DNA from: Paenibacillus albidus
GTDB lineage: Bacteria > Bacillota > Bacilli > Paenibacillales > Paenibacillaceae
DNA length: 64,000 bases
Direction: 5' to 3'
Assembly (NCBI RefSeq): GCF_014644435.1
Contig: NZ_BMKR01000002.1
Span: forward strand, 1 to 64,000
This document shows, in pieces, positions 1-8,065 of this stretch. The notes under the pieces were generated by a model that was not told the DNA's origin, made no database searches, and was given only the letters and a program-made list of their open reading frames with translations. Numbering within the stretch: the stretch's first letter is position 1; each line of letters starts with the position of its first letter. A program made the position numbers and the translations under genes.

Positions 1-565
1 AAACACAGGATACGTATTACTGGGTATTCTTATTGAAAAATTAACCGGAAACAGCTACGCAGAAGAAATTGAAAATCGGATTATTGAACCGCTTGGATTG
101 TCGGAAACATTCCTACCTGGCAATTCAAGCGTTATTCCAGGCACCAAACATGCCCGGGGATATTCCCAACCAGACGAAGCAAGTGAGATAAAAGACGTTA
201 CTTATTATAACCCAAGTGCAGGTAGCTCGGCTGGAGATATGATTTCTACTGCTGACGACTTAAATAAATTCTTCTCTTCCCTGCTCGGTGGCAAATTACT
301 GAAGGAACAGCTACTCAAACAAATGCTTACTACAGTTCCTACAGGAAGAGCAGGAATCGATGGATATGGTCTTGGGATCTTTGAAACTAAACTTCCAAAC
401 GGTGTCTCGATATGGGGACATACCGGTGGCATTCTAGGGTTTTCTACTATTGTTGGAGGTACACTTGGAGGCAAGCATACGTTGGTCGTCAGTTTGAACA
501 GTTTGGGTAGAGATAACAGTCCTAATCCTTTTAAAAATATATTAATTGCTGAATTTAGCAAGTAA
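1..565 (+). CDS. serine hydrolase, beta-lactamase-like (C-terminal part)
   Basis: Partial gene; the reading frame is open from base 2 at the window edge, so the annotated protein lacks its N-terminus and the SxxK motif is not visible. The first visible residues (NTGYVLLGILIEKLTG) match the Tyr-containing second motif region (YSN-like) of class C beta-lactamase/penicillin-binding-protein-like hydrolases. The HTGGILGF stretch near the C-terminus matches the third (KTG/HTG) box. Such proteins hydrolyse peptides or esters at the cell surface; the substrate is unknown. A hairpin follows directly after the stop. Confidence 0.85.
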   Translation, partial: NTGYVLLGILIEKLTGNSYAEEIENRIIEPLGLSETFLPGNSSVIPGTKHARGYSQPDEASEIKDVTYYNPSAGSSAGDMISTADDLNKFFSSLLGGKLLKEQLLKQMLTTVPTGRAGIDGYGLGIFETKLPNGVSIWGHTGGILGFSTIVGGTLGGKHTLVVSLNSLGRDNSPNPFKNILIAEFSK

Positions 566-570
566 AGTGC

Positions 571-600
571 AGCCCACATCTTGATGTCAAGGTGTGGGCT
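571..600. terminator. hairpin between convergent genes
   Basis: Inverted repeat AGCCCACATCTTG / CAAGGTGTGGGCT with a four-base loop; the 13-base arms pair with one G-T. It lies between the serine hydrolase stop and the end of the convergent VOC gene, so it may serve both. No long T run follows on the plus side. Confidence 0.6.
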
Positions 601-617
601 ATTTGACGCTTATGAAG

Positions 618-1001
618 TTACTTCTGAATTATCTGAATAAGGTTGCCGCAAGTATCGTCGAAGACAGCTATGGTGAACTCCCCCATTTTTGTCGGTTCCA
701 TAGTAAACTTCACGCCGTTTTCCAACAATTGTTTATACTCTTTATGAATATCTGCAACGCCAAACATTGTTGCCGGGATACCTTCGGCAACTATTTTCTT
801 TTGATACTCTTTGGCGGCCGGATGTTCATTCGGTTCGAGTAAAAGCTCGGTACCGTCTTGATCATCGGGAGAAACAAGCGTTATCCACCTGAATTTCCCC
901 ATGGGAACGTCCTCCTTTTTCACAAACCCCAGTGTTTCTGAATAAAACTTCAATGCCTTGTCTTGATCTTGTACGAATAGACTGGTAACAATGATTTTCA
1001 T
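618..1001 (-). CDS. VOC (glyoxalase/bleomycin-resistance) family protein
   Basis: A 127-residue protein with the beta-alpha-beta-beta-beta pattern of the vicinal oxygen chelate superfamily: it begins VTSLFVQDQDKALKFYSETLGF and ends FDDTCGNLIQI, both typical of YycE/PhnB-like single-domain members. The family includes glyoxalases, dioxygenases and drug-binding proteins; no specific reaction can be assigned. It lies 49 bases downstream of a small ArsR-type regulator on the same strand and is probably co-transcribed with it, which is a common arrangement. Confidence 0.85.
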   Translation of the reverse strand: MKIIVTSLFVQDQDKALKFYSETLGFVKKEDVPMGKFRWITLVSPDDQDGTELLLEPNEHPAAKEYQKKIVAEGIPATMFGVADIHKEYKQLLENGVKFTMEPTKMGEFTIAVFDDTCGNLIQIIQK

Positions 1002-1050
1002 ACTATTTTTGCCTCCTTTGATATAGTAGTCCTGTTCCGATTCTATAAAA

Positions 1051-1329
1051 TTACTCCACCCATCCTTTCAGCAAATTTTTGAGTGGTTCGTTGTTGAAGA
1101 TAAGCACACGATATTTTCCCTTTCGTTTTGAATTTACAAGTCCTGCATCTTCCAATGCAGAAAGATGTTTAGCGATCGCCTGTCGCGAAATGGCAAGGTC
1201 GTGCTTCGTAATGAGACGTACCGTAAGTTCATACAACGTCAGCTCGTTGCGTTCGGATAGTTCGTCTAATATAAGCCGCCGAGTCGAGTCGCCAAGGGCT
1301 TTGAATATAGCGTCTTTGTCCCAATTCAT
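1051..1329 (-). CDS. ArsR-type winged-helix repressor
   Basis: About 92 residues starting MNWDKDAIFKALGDSTRRLI, the usual ArsR/SdpR N-terminus, followed by the recognition helix region ISRQAIAKHLSALEDAGLV and the wing KRKGKYRVLIF. The open frame continues 33 codons upstream, but that extension has no family similarity and would run through the two operator-like palindromes, so the internal ATG at 1329 is chosen. It has no obvious metal-binding cysteine cluster. It is probably autoregulated and controls the downstream VOC gene. Confidence 0.85.
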   Translation of the reverse strand: MNWDKDAIFKALGDSTRRLILDELSERNELTLYELTVRLITKHDLAISRQAIAKHLSALEDAGLVNSKRKGKYRVLIFNNEPLKNLLKGWVE

Positions 1330-1340
1330 ATCTCGAGTAT

Positions 1341-1387
1341 AAGCAACCCCAAGGTTGCTTGTCAAGCATAAGCAACTGTAAAGTTGC
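1341..1387. promoter_or_regulatory. paired operator palindromes upstream of the ArsR-type gene
   Basis: Two inverted repeats of the same kind sit 12 bases upstream of the start: AAGCAACC-N4-GGTTGCTT (1341-1360, perfect) and GCAACT-N4-AGTTGC (1372-1387, perfect). They share the GCAAC half-site and the four-base spacer, and their centres are 29 bases apart. This is what one expects for cooperative binding of ArsR dimers in an autoregulated promoter. Confidence 0.65.
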
Positions 1388-1514
1388 GTGATAAAGGAAA
1401 AAACACTTACCGAAGTTTGTGTCGGCAAATGTTTTAACAGTCAATCTGGTCTTGAGCTCTCCCTTCTTTCTCAAGACGCAGGGTGATGTGTGATTTTTTT
1501 CAAATTTCATACGC

Positions 1515-2165
1515 TTACAGCCAATGGTAGCCGATAGCCTTCAGCCATTCGCGGGCAATGATCATGTGTCCGGTTTGCGTCGGATGGACCCGATCTGCAG
1601 CTAGCTCAAGGGAATAATGATGCTTCAGATGCCTATCGAAAGCAGATTGAACATCGATCAAACGAGTGCCTTGTCGTTCACTGATCCGCTTCACGGCCGC
1701 TCCGTACTGCAATATCATGCTTCGAAGCGGGTCACCGGAGCTGCTCTCGATGAAGAACGGCGTCATCAAAATCACCTCTTGGACGCCGGACGCCTTTGTT
1801 TCCGCGACTAGTGCTTCAAGCGTCTGCTCATATTCTTCGAGCGAAACATGGCATTCTTTGATATGTCTACGATTATAGTGCCGCATAATATCGTTAATGC
1901 CAATCATGACCGAAACCCAGTCGGGCTGCAGGTCTATCACGTCAGTCTGCCAGCGCACCCGAAGCTCTCTTATAGTATCTCCGCTTATCCCCATGTTGAT
2001 CGTCCGTACATCTTGTTCCGGATAAGTCGATTCAAGCAGAGCATTGATGTGGGAGACATAGCCATTCCCCAATGCATCACCTTTGCCTTCACCAAATGGG
2101 CGAACCCGTTCACAATCGGTAATCGAGTCACCGATCATGATCAGTTTTGTACCCTTAGGTATCAT
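1515..2165 (-). CDS. SGNH/GDSL-family carbohydrate esterase
   Basis: A 216-residue SGNH hydrolase. Block I is MIGDSITD with nucleophile Ser14; the glycine block is GISGDTI; the Asn block is IGINDI; the catalytic pair is Asp191 and His194 in DRVHPTQTGH. There is no signal peptide, so it acts in the cytoplasm. It is the last gene of a four-gene operon with sugar isomerase and Gfo/Idh/MocA genes and overlaps the previous stop by four bases, which fits removal of acetyl groups from imported sugars (inferred). Related families include rhamnogalacturonan acetylesterases and lipases. Confidence 0.9.
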   Translation of the reverse strand: MIPKGTKLIMIGDSITDCERVRPFGEGKGDALGNGYVSHINALLESTYPEQDVRTINMGISGDTIRELRVRWQTDVIDLQPDWVSVMIGINDIMRHYNRRHIKECHVSLEEYEQTLEALVAETKASGVQEVILMTPFFIESSSGDPLRSMILQYGAAVKRISERQGTRLIDVQSAFDRHLKHHYSLELAADRVHPTQTGHMIIAREWLKAIGYHWL

Positions 2166-3061
2166 TGATTCGCCGCTCCTTTTCTATACTTACGAATGAA
2201 TGACACCGCTCTGAGGATATCCCTCTCAGGATCATCTCCAACCTCCCTTTCGACGGTAAGATAACCACCATATCCGATGTCCTGCAAAGCAGCGAAATAA
2301 GCATCAAAATCCACTTCGCCCTCCCCTAACGGAAGTTCCCGGAATAACTCGCCTGTACTAACAAGTTTCGCAATATTTTGATGATCCAAAGGTTTGTACC
2401 CTATCGCTCCATAAATAACCCGCGGATCTACAGACTGAAGCCGGATTCCATCCTTCACATGTGTGTGTACAATATAGTCTTTCAAAAGGTGTACACCTTT
2501 CACCGGATCATCCCCAGTAACCATGACCATATTAGCAGGATCAAAATTTACAGCTACACCTTTACCTCCCAGCGTATCAAGAAATGTTTTGAGCTGAGCA
2601 GCTGTTTCAGGTCCCGTCTCCACTGCAAAATAACCTTTCACCTTCGAAGCGTATTCACAAAGCTCCGCACAAGCCTCTTGCATAATCCTATACACCGGAT
2701 CCGTCGGGTCTTCCGGTACGATTCCGATATGGGTCGTAACGACATTACATCCCAAATCCATAGCAAGATCCAGAATACGTTTGGACTTCTCGATCTTGGA
2801 CGGATTCTCAACGTGATCCTGGAAACCATGACCTCCCAGGTCCCCGCACAATGCCGAAACCTCCAGACCCATACCAGCGATGGTTCCTTTCAACTCCTTA
2901 CGGCTATTGAAAGAGAGGTTACCCGGATCCATTTCACCGGAAACCGCCCATATTTGAACACCTTCTGCCCCTGTTTCCTGCGCCTTGTTAAGGCCTTCTC
3001 TTACTCCGGCCCCGAAGCAGTCAATGATGACGCCGATTTTATTCGTCAGTGATAATGCCAC
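2162..3061 (-). CDS. sugar phosphate isomerase/epimerase (TIM barrel)
   Basis: A 299-residue xylose-isomerase-like TIM-barrel protein (AP endonuclease 2 fold), with typical strands GVQIW, VVTTHIG, YFAVETGPE, VNFDPANMV, HTHVKDG and YLTVERE supplying metal and sugar ligands. The frame is open 35 codons further, but the GTG at 3061 is preceded by AGGAGG at a seven-base distance and gives the family N-terminus, so it is preferred. It interconverts a keto sugar or inosose/hydroxypyruvate-like substrate in the family; the exact reaction here is unknown. It lies in an operon with Gfo/Idh/MocA and SGNH genes. Confidence 0.85.
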   Translation of the reverse strand: MALSLTNKIGVIIDCFGAGVREGLNKAQETGAEGVQIWAVSGEMDPGNLSFNSRKELKGTIAGMGLEVSALCGDLGGHGFQDHVENPSKIEKSKRILDLAMDLGCNVVTTHIGIVPEDPTDPVYRIMQEACAELCEYASKVKGYFAVETGPETAAQLKTFLDTLGGKGVAVNFDPANMVMVTGDDPVKGVHLLKDYIVHTHVKDGIRLQSVDPRVIYGAIGYKPLDHQNIAKLVSTGELFRELPLGEGEVDFDAYFAALQDIGYGGYLTVEREVGDDPERDILRAVSFIRKYRKGAANQ

Positions 3062-3072
3062 CGGACACCCTC

Positions 3073-4086
3073 CTATTCTACTGAAATCCAAGCTCCTGCC
3101 TGGGCTGCGGATTTCGCTTCTGCCTGGACTACAGCCAACGTAGCAGCAGTGCTCTCCGGTGTACAAACCTGGATCGGTTGATCTTTGATAACGGCGTTCA
3201 GGAAATAGACCAGTTCTCCGTAGTAGCCGCTGTCGGAGGAAAGCTCCGGTACGAACCCGGGGGCATCATTGGGGTTGACCTTTACTGTGGAACCGTCAAA
3301 GGTGATATTGCCGCGTTCAAAATTCACCCGATAACCCATATAGAAGCCGAAATCCCCTTCTAGCGTCCAGTCCGCTTGGGCGTTGATCACTTTGCCGTCC
3401 AGGTAATAGTAGTGGCTTGATACCAGGTCTTGGCCTGCCCCTGGAATCACATTCCGGCCTAAAGTTGACACCTTGGATGGCTTGCCAAACAGGTATTGAA
3501 TCATATCAGTGTCGTGGATATGCATATCCAGCAAACACCCTCCGCTCAACGTCTCATCCAGGAACCACCCCTGCGGGGAACCTGAGCCCCTGTAGAAATA
3601 ACCTTCGGTAACGGCGCCGTAACGGCGGTCTTCGACGCACTGCTTCAGGTACTCATAACCTGGCCAAAAGCGCAGGCACTGCCCAATCATCAGCTTATTG
3701 CCGGTCCTGACGGCGGTCTCGGCCATTTTCCCGGCATCCTCCGCGTTCAGGGCCATTGGCTTCTCACACATCACATGGTAACCTTTTTCCAGCAAAAAGC
3801 AGCTCATCTCGGCATGCAGGTAGGTAGGCACAGCCAGATCGATCATGTCCAGTTCTTCGGCTGCGATCATTTTCTCAAAATGGTCATACAGATTGTAAGG
3901 GGTCAGATCATACACTTCCTGCGACGTAGACATGTTGCCGCTCGCTTTACCGTCCTTTAGCTCGTCGATCCGAATGTCGCAGATCGCTTTCAGTCCAATG
4001 GGATATCCTTCCGAAATCAGACGGATATAGTTGTCGAAATGCATACGCCCCATAAACCCGAATCCGATTAATCCAATTTTCAACAT
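3073..4086 (-). CDS. Gfo/Idh/MocA family NAD(P)-dependent oxidoreductase
   Basis: A 337-residue protein with N-terminal Rossmann motif IGLIGFGFMGRMH, the EKP motif in MCEKPMALN that contacts cofactor and substrate, and a C-terminal alpha/beta domain with GGCLLDMHIHDTDMI, the usual GG..DxxxHxxD active-site helix. The family oxidises or reduces a sugar hydroxyl with NAD(P). It sits between two TIM-barrel isomerases, a pairing typical of inositol-like or keto-sugar catabolism. The following gene starts 11 bases after its stop. Confidence 0.92.
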   Translation of the reverse strand: MLKIGLIGFGFMGRMHFDNYIRLISEGYPIGLKAICDIRIDELKDGKASGNMSTSQEVYDLTPYNLYDHFEKMIAAEELDMIDLAVPTYLHAEMSCFLLEKGYHVMCEKPMALNAEDAGKMAETAVRTGNKLMIGQCLRFWPGYEYLKQCVEDRRYGAVTEGYFYRGSGSPQGWFLDETLSGGCLLDMHIHDTDMIQYLFGKPSKVSTLGRNVIPGAGQDLVSSHYYYLDGKVINAQADWTLEGDFGFYMGYRVNFERGNITFDGSTVKVNPNDAPGFVPELSSDSGYYGELVYFLNAVIKDQPIQVCTPESTAATLAVVQAEAKSAAQAGAWISVE

Positions 4087-4109
4087 AGGTTGGAATCCTC
4101 CTAAGAAAG

Positions 4110-4958
4110 TTATAGTGCGTTCCGGCCCAGGATAACATCCATTGAAGCGGAGGTATTATAAATGATCTGCTCCGTATGATACGTGTAGTTCGGTATCATC
4201 TCGGCCGCCGCGTATCCGTCATAGCCGATTTCCCTGAAGGCCGCCATCACCGCGGGGTAATCCACATCGCCTGCGAGCAAATCGACAAACCCGTGTAGTC
4301 CACCCGCTTGACGTCGGTAATCCTTGAAATGAACCTTCTTGATGCGACTGCCCAGGATGCGGATCCAATGCTCCGGATAGCCGGAATGCACGACGTTGCC
4401 CACATCAAAGTAAGAGCCAATGAACGGGGAGCCGATGGAATCGATAAATTGGCGCAGCTCTAGCGGTGAGAGCAGGAACTTGTTCCAAACGTTCTCGATG
4501 CCGATGGATACGCCGGTCTGCTCCGCAAAGGGAGCCAGCCTGCTGATGGATTCCTGGGCGCGTTCATATGCTTTGTCGTATTCGATCACACCGCAGCCCG
4601 GGATAAAATCCACGCCGACTGCACCCGGAATGACCAGGATCGTATCCGCTCCCAAAACCGCTGCCGTCTCCAGCTGTTTTTTGCAAATATCCATGGCCTT
4701 CGTTCGGGTCGCTTCCGATTCGCTGGTCATCCAATGGGCCCAATACAGGCCTGTAGCCAAACCGCTGATCTCCAATCCCAGGTCCATGATTTGATGGCGA
4801 AGCGCCAACGCTTCCTGTCCCGTGGTCTCCAGCCCCAACTCTCCAGACTCATTCAGCGAAAGTTCAATGCCGTCGAATCCTGCCTTTTTAGCCAACTTCG
4901 CACATTCCAAAACCGGCTTTCCGTCCGGAAATGACCAAATGTTAATCCCCTTCTTCAT
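4110..4958 (-). CDS. sugar phosphate isomerase/epimerase (TIM barrel), second copy
   Basis: A 282-residue xylose-isomerase-like TIM barrel: GINIWSFPDG at the N-terminus, then GFDGIELSL, DTILVIPG, SIGIENVWNKF, GSYFDVGNVV and KVHFKDYRR, which carry the usual Glu/Asp/His metal ligands. Two ATGs lie close together; GGAGGG abuts the first but is six bases from the one at 4958, which is therefore chosen. First gene of the operon that ends with the SGNH esterase, divergent from an AraC-type activator. Its partner isomerase downstream is only distantly similar, so the two probably act on different intermediates. Confidence 0.88.
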   Translation of the reverse strand: MKKGINIWSFPDGKPVLECAKLAKKAGFDGIELSLNESGELGLETTGQEALALRHQIMDLGLEISGLATGLYWAHWMTSESEATRTKAMDICKKQLETAAVLGADTILVIPGAVGVDFIPGCGVIEYDKAYERAQESISRLAPFAEQTGVSIGIENVWNKFLLSPLELRQFIDSIGSPFIGSYFDVGNVVHSGYPEHWIRILGSRIKKVHFKDYRRQAGGLHGFVDLLAGDVDYPAVMAAFREIGYDGYAAAEMIPNYTYHTEQIIYNTSASMDVILGRNAL

Positions 4959-5038
4959 ATCCATCCCTCCAACTAATTTGTGTTATTCCGTAATCCAACG
5001 ATATAAACTTTGGGTTGTTACTATTCCTTGTTACCTGT

Positions 5039-5044
5039 ATTATA
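5039..5044 (-). promoter_or_regulatory. -10 element of the isomerase/oxidoreductase operon
   Basis: TATAAT on the minus strand in the 178-base divergent region before the isomerase operon. No good -35 hexamer lies 16-18 bases upstream, which would fit activation by the divergently encoded AraC protein. Site assigned by eye. Confidence 0.4.
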
Positions 5045-5136
5045 TAGGATTAATGAGATAGTTTATTTAGCAAAGGAAGTCACTTTTTGCACGATTCCGT
5101 TATTTGAATAACTTATTAGCAAAGGAGCTGCCAGCA

Positions 5137-6042
5137 GTGAATCATAGGCCCATCCCTCTTCCGGTTCGCAAGCTTGTTCCGTTTCAAGAGTGGTCCCCCG
5201 CCATTCATTACGCGCAGTTCCAGACTGTCGCGCCCCGCTTGTTTCCGGGAAGGAGGCTGTATGACTTTGAAATTTTATATGTTTGCCATGGCACATTGTC
5301 CGTTGCGATGGAGCATATAACGTATACGTTATCTCCGGGTCAGCTCATCGTTTTGCCTTCCGGCGTGTACCACGAGAATGTTACGCTTGCCGTTCCTACA
5401 ACCAAGCTGATCGGGATCCATTTTGACTTTCTCGGAGAATTGAACATCAACAGGGAGGAAGATATGGTCGTCAATGAGGAAGAAGTGATGGGAGAGAAGT
5501 TTGCGGTGGAAGCAGTAGACCAGACCTGCTCGCCTCTGACGGAGGAGCCGGTGTACAACGCTTCTCACGAATGCGTCCAGTCCATGGAGAACCTGATCCA
5601 CGAGTTTTCGATGCGCCCCCTGGGCTACCAGTTGGTGTGCAGAGGGCTTATGCTGAATATTCTGGCTTATCTGATCCGATCCCAGGTATACCGGAGAATC
5701 AGCGGCGCGTCGGTACATGGTCAGAAGGTCAAGGAGCTTATGCTTGATATGGAGAAGGTTCCCGCCGCAGCTTGGACCAATTCTATCATCGCGGAGCGTC
5801 TGGGGATGAGCGGGGACTATACCTCCAAGCTGTTCCGGCAGATCGCAGGCATTCCACCCGGCGAATATTTGCGTTCCATCCGGCACCGGGAAGCCCGCAA
5901 GCTGCTGCAAGAGACCGATTGGCCCATTGAACGTATAGGGGAACTAGTGGGGTACCCTGATATCCACTATTTCAGCCGGGTGTTTACCGCTACCGAAGGC
6001 ATCTCACCGCGGGGGTACCGGAAGCTGTCACGCGTGCTGTAG
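5137..6042 (+). CDS. AraC-family activator with cupin sensor domain
   Basis: A 301-residue regulator. The N-terminal cupin (about 40-110) contains the LSPGQLIVLPSGVYHE signature of AraC sugar sensors, and the C-terminal 100 residues hold two helix-turn-helices ending IERIGELVGYPDIHYFSRVF...GISPRGYRK. The GTG at 5137 has AAAGGAG nine bases before it; an upstream TTG lacks such a site. It diverges from the isomerase operon and lies beside the oxidoreductase operon, so it most likely activates one or both on sensing a sugar. Confidence 0.9.
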   Translation: MNHRPIPLPVRKLVPFQEWSPAIHYAQFQTVAPRLFPGRRLYDFEILYVCHGTLSVAMEHITYTLSPGQLIVLPSGVYHENVTLAVPTTKLIGIHFDFLGELNINREEDMVVNEEEVMGEKFAVEAVDQTCSPLTEEPVYNASHECVQSMENLIHEFSMRPLGYQLVCRGLMLNILAYLIRSQVYRRISGASVHGQKVKELMLDMEKVPAAAWTNSIIAERLGMSGDYTSKLFRQIAGIPPGEYLRSIRHREARKLLQETDWPIERIGELVGYPDIHYFSRVFTATEGISPRGYRKLSRVL

Positions 6043-6048
6043 CCCAAA

Positions 6049-6080
6049 TAAAAAAGTCCTTGATTATCAAGGACTTTTTC
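6049..6080. terminator. bidirectional terminator
   Basis: AAAAAAGTCCTTGAT-TATCAAGGACTTTTT: an 11-base near-perfect stem with A tract before and T tract after, placed between the convergent AraC gene and the last gene of the oxidoreductase operon. It can end transcription in both directions. Confidence 0.9.
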
Positions 6081-6095
6081 GGATTACCTATTTTT

Positions 6096-7217
6096 TTAAT
6101 CCCAAGCAATATTACAAAAGCTTCCCTTTTCAGCGGATTCATTCGCTTTCAAACATAATAATGCACTAAGCAGACCATCATCCAACGGGGTTGCAGACTT
6201 CTCTTCCCCGCGTATAACCTTCAGATAATTACTTATCAGCTGTTGATCCCCTCCGCCATGACCGTCATAAGCATCCAAATCAAGCTTATGCGTCTCCACC
6301 CGGGGTTCATGATGCATAAATACCTTCAGCTCGCCTGTATACCAGTCAAATTCAAGAGTTCCTTTGTATCCCAGCAGTCTTGCTCCCCTTCTCGCTGCTC
6401 CCCGGCGGGCGAAGAAATTTTGCGAATAGTTCACATGCATACCCGACTCATACCGTATCAGTGCGCTCCCGGAATCCTCGTTGCCGGTGTCTTCAGCAAA
6501 GCAGCAGTATTCGCCCAAATCATGATGGAGCGCACTGTCCGGACAAGTATGTTTCTCCTCACAATTCCTGCACATGAGCTGAGCGGGTTTGTTCCCTTTA
6601 AAAATCTGCTTTGATTTCATTGCACATATGGAAACAGGCTTAAGACCGACTAAGTAGTTAATATAATCGAAATCATGTGTCGCTTTCTGAAGAAACAGTC
6701 CTCCTGTAATGCTCTCGTCTCTGTACCAGCTCTGATAATAGACCGTTCCGTAGGGGACATCATTCACGGCTTGAACATGCTCAACAGTGCCTATTTTCCC
6801 CGAATCAATAATTTCTTTAGCCAATTTAATCAGCGGAGTATTCCTTAGCGGAAACGAGACAACAACCTGGGATTGAGAAGCTTCGTATCCCGCTTTTAAT
6901 CTGAATAAATCTGCGTAAGTTGTTGCAACCGGTTTTTCAAGAAATAACGTTAAGTTGCGTTCCAGTACTTTAAGCGCCATTTCCGTATGCAGATCACACC
7001 GGGTACCGACTACAACACCGTCTAATTGGGCGGAATCAAGCATTTCTTCCACAGTGTCATAAAATAGTATAGGTGCTGATTCTTCTTTCAGCTGCGCTCT
7101 GATTTGTTCTTTCCTGTGATCCGCAATAGCAACGAACTGACTATCAGGATCCAATTTTGGCAGATAGCCCATCAGACTGCTGGCCCTCTGCCCGTATCCG
7201 ACAACTCCAATTCTCAT
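6096..7217 (-). CDS. Gfo/Idh/MocA family oxidoreductase with cysteine cluster
   Basis: A 373-residue protein with N-terminal Rossmann motif GVVGYGQRASS, the LEKPVAT cofactor motif and the active-site helix GGLFLQKATHDFDYI. Residues about 215-240 add a CRNCEEKHTCPD...YCCF cysteine/histidine cluster that could bind zinc. Last gene of the operon that begins at the solute-binding protein; its start overlaps the preceding gene's stop by four bases. Likely an NAD-dependent sugar dehydrogenase acting after import; substrate unknown. Confidence 0.9.
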   Translation of the reverse strand: MRIGVVGYGQRASSLMGYLPKLDPDSQFVAIADHRKEQIRAQLKEESAPILFYDTVEEMLDSAQLDGVVVGTRCDLHTEMALKVLERNLTLFLEKPVATTYADLFRLKAGYEASQSQVVVSFPLRNTPLIKLAKEIIDSGKIGTVEHVQAVNDVPYGTVYYQSWYRDESITGGLFLQKATHDFDYINYLVGLKPVSICAMKSKQIFKGNKPAQLMCRNCEEKHTCPDSALHHDLGEYCCFAEDTGNEDSGSALIRYESGMHVNYSQNFFARRGAARRGARLLGYKGTLEFDWYTGELKVFMHHEPRVETHKLDLDAYDGHGGGDQQLISNYLKVIRGEEKSATPLDDGLLSALLCLKANESAEKGSFCNIAWD

Positions 7218-8065
7218 CCTTTTCCCCCCGAGCCAGGCAATTCAATCCATCGATAGGGCGTTTGCATGGCTTTATATCCATACTCAATCAAAGTAATGAC
7301 TAGAATCGTCTCCTCAGCTTGGACCGTGGGTGTACCGGTATTGAAAAAAAGTACCAAATCATCGATAAAAGCTGCAAAGAAGTCCGCTTCCGCCGTAATT
7401 CTGGCAGATTGACCGCTCCCATATTGCAGGGTTAGTAGAAACGGGCTGTTTTGAATATGCAGAAAAGTGGCTTGCCGTCCATGCGTGAACTCGATCAACA
7501 AGGAAGGTGCCAGTACCGTACCAACGGACATCACCCGTTTCGCGCCGACACCCATCAGTGATACAACCGGCTCAATCTGATGAACGGCATAATTGGAATA
7601 TTGGCCTGGTCCTTGACTGAATAACGTATCAATCCCCATACCGCGGGCCTCCGCATATTCAGGAGCAAACCGCAAAGCTGAAGAAGAATAAAGCGGCGTG
7701 TGATGTTTCGCTGCCCTTTCGAACATTTTTATCGCGGTCTCCCGATCGGGAGCGAAGGTTTTATCCACGTATGTGGGTTTGCCGGACTGCAAAGGAAGTA
7801 AGGACAGTTCTTCATGGAATTCCGGGTGATCGGGTGACAACACAATTAAATAATCGCTGTTGTCTATGACCGCTTGAATCGTAGGCAGCAGCTCGATATT
7901 CATGTCGCGGCACCATACGGCATTTGCCCTCCCGTTCGGTGCATCCACTTTACCGTAAGCACAGGTTACCTTCATCGTTCCACCGGATGACCGCTCGATC
8001 CAATCCGGGTACTGGTTGGCATGCCATTCATCGAGAAAATAGTCGATAAAACCAATTTTTTTCAT
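7214..8065 (-). CDS. divergent Gfo/Idh/MocA-like protein
   Basis: A 283-residue protein. Its middle (SDYLIVLSPDHPEFHEEL, then KPTYVDKTFAPD) follows the Gfo/Idh/MocA layout, with DKTF in place of the usual EKP motif, but the N-terminal GxGxxG of the Rossmann fold is missing (GFIDYFLDEWHAN). The C-terminal domain is short. It overlaps the genes on both sides by four bases, so it is translationally coupled to two normal family members. It could be a catalytic enzyme with atypical cofactor binding or a non-catalytic partner; sequence alone does not decide. Confidence 0.7.
   Translation of the reverse strand: MKKIGFIDYFLDEWHANQYPDWIERSSGGTMKVTCAYGKVDAPNGRANAVWCRDMNIELLPTIQAVIDNSDYLIVLSPDHPEFHEELSLLPLQSGKPTYVDKTFAPDRETAIKMFERAAKHHTPLYSSSALRFAPEYAEARGMGIDTLFSQGPGQYSNYAVHQIEPVVSLMGVGAKRVMSVGTVLAPSLLIEFTHGRQATFLHIQNSPFLLTLQYGSGQSARITAEADFFAAFIDDLVLFFNTGTPTVQAEETILVITLIEYGYKAMQTPYRWIELPGSGGKG

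Noticed and set aside
205..579. Antisense frame over the serine hydrolase
   Set aside because: Shadow of a clearly coding frame, no ribosome site and no recognisable protein features.
1330..1428. N-terminal extension of the ArsR-type gene
   Set aside because: It would translate through both operator palindromes and shows no family similarity; the internal ATG gives the standard ArsR start.
1229..1510. 93-codon minus-strand frame over the ArsR region
   Set aside because: Overlaps the better-supported ArsR-type gene in another frame and has no domain.
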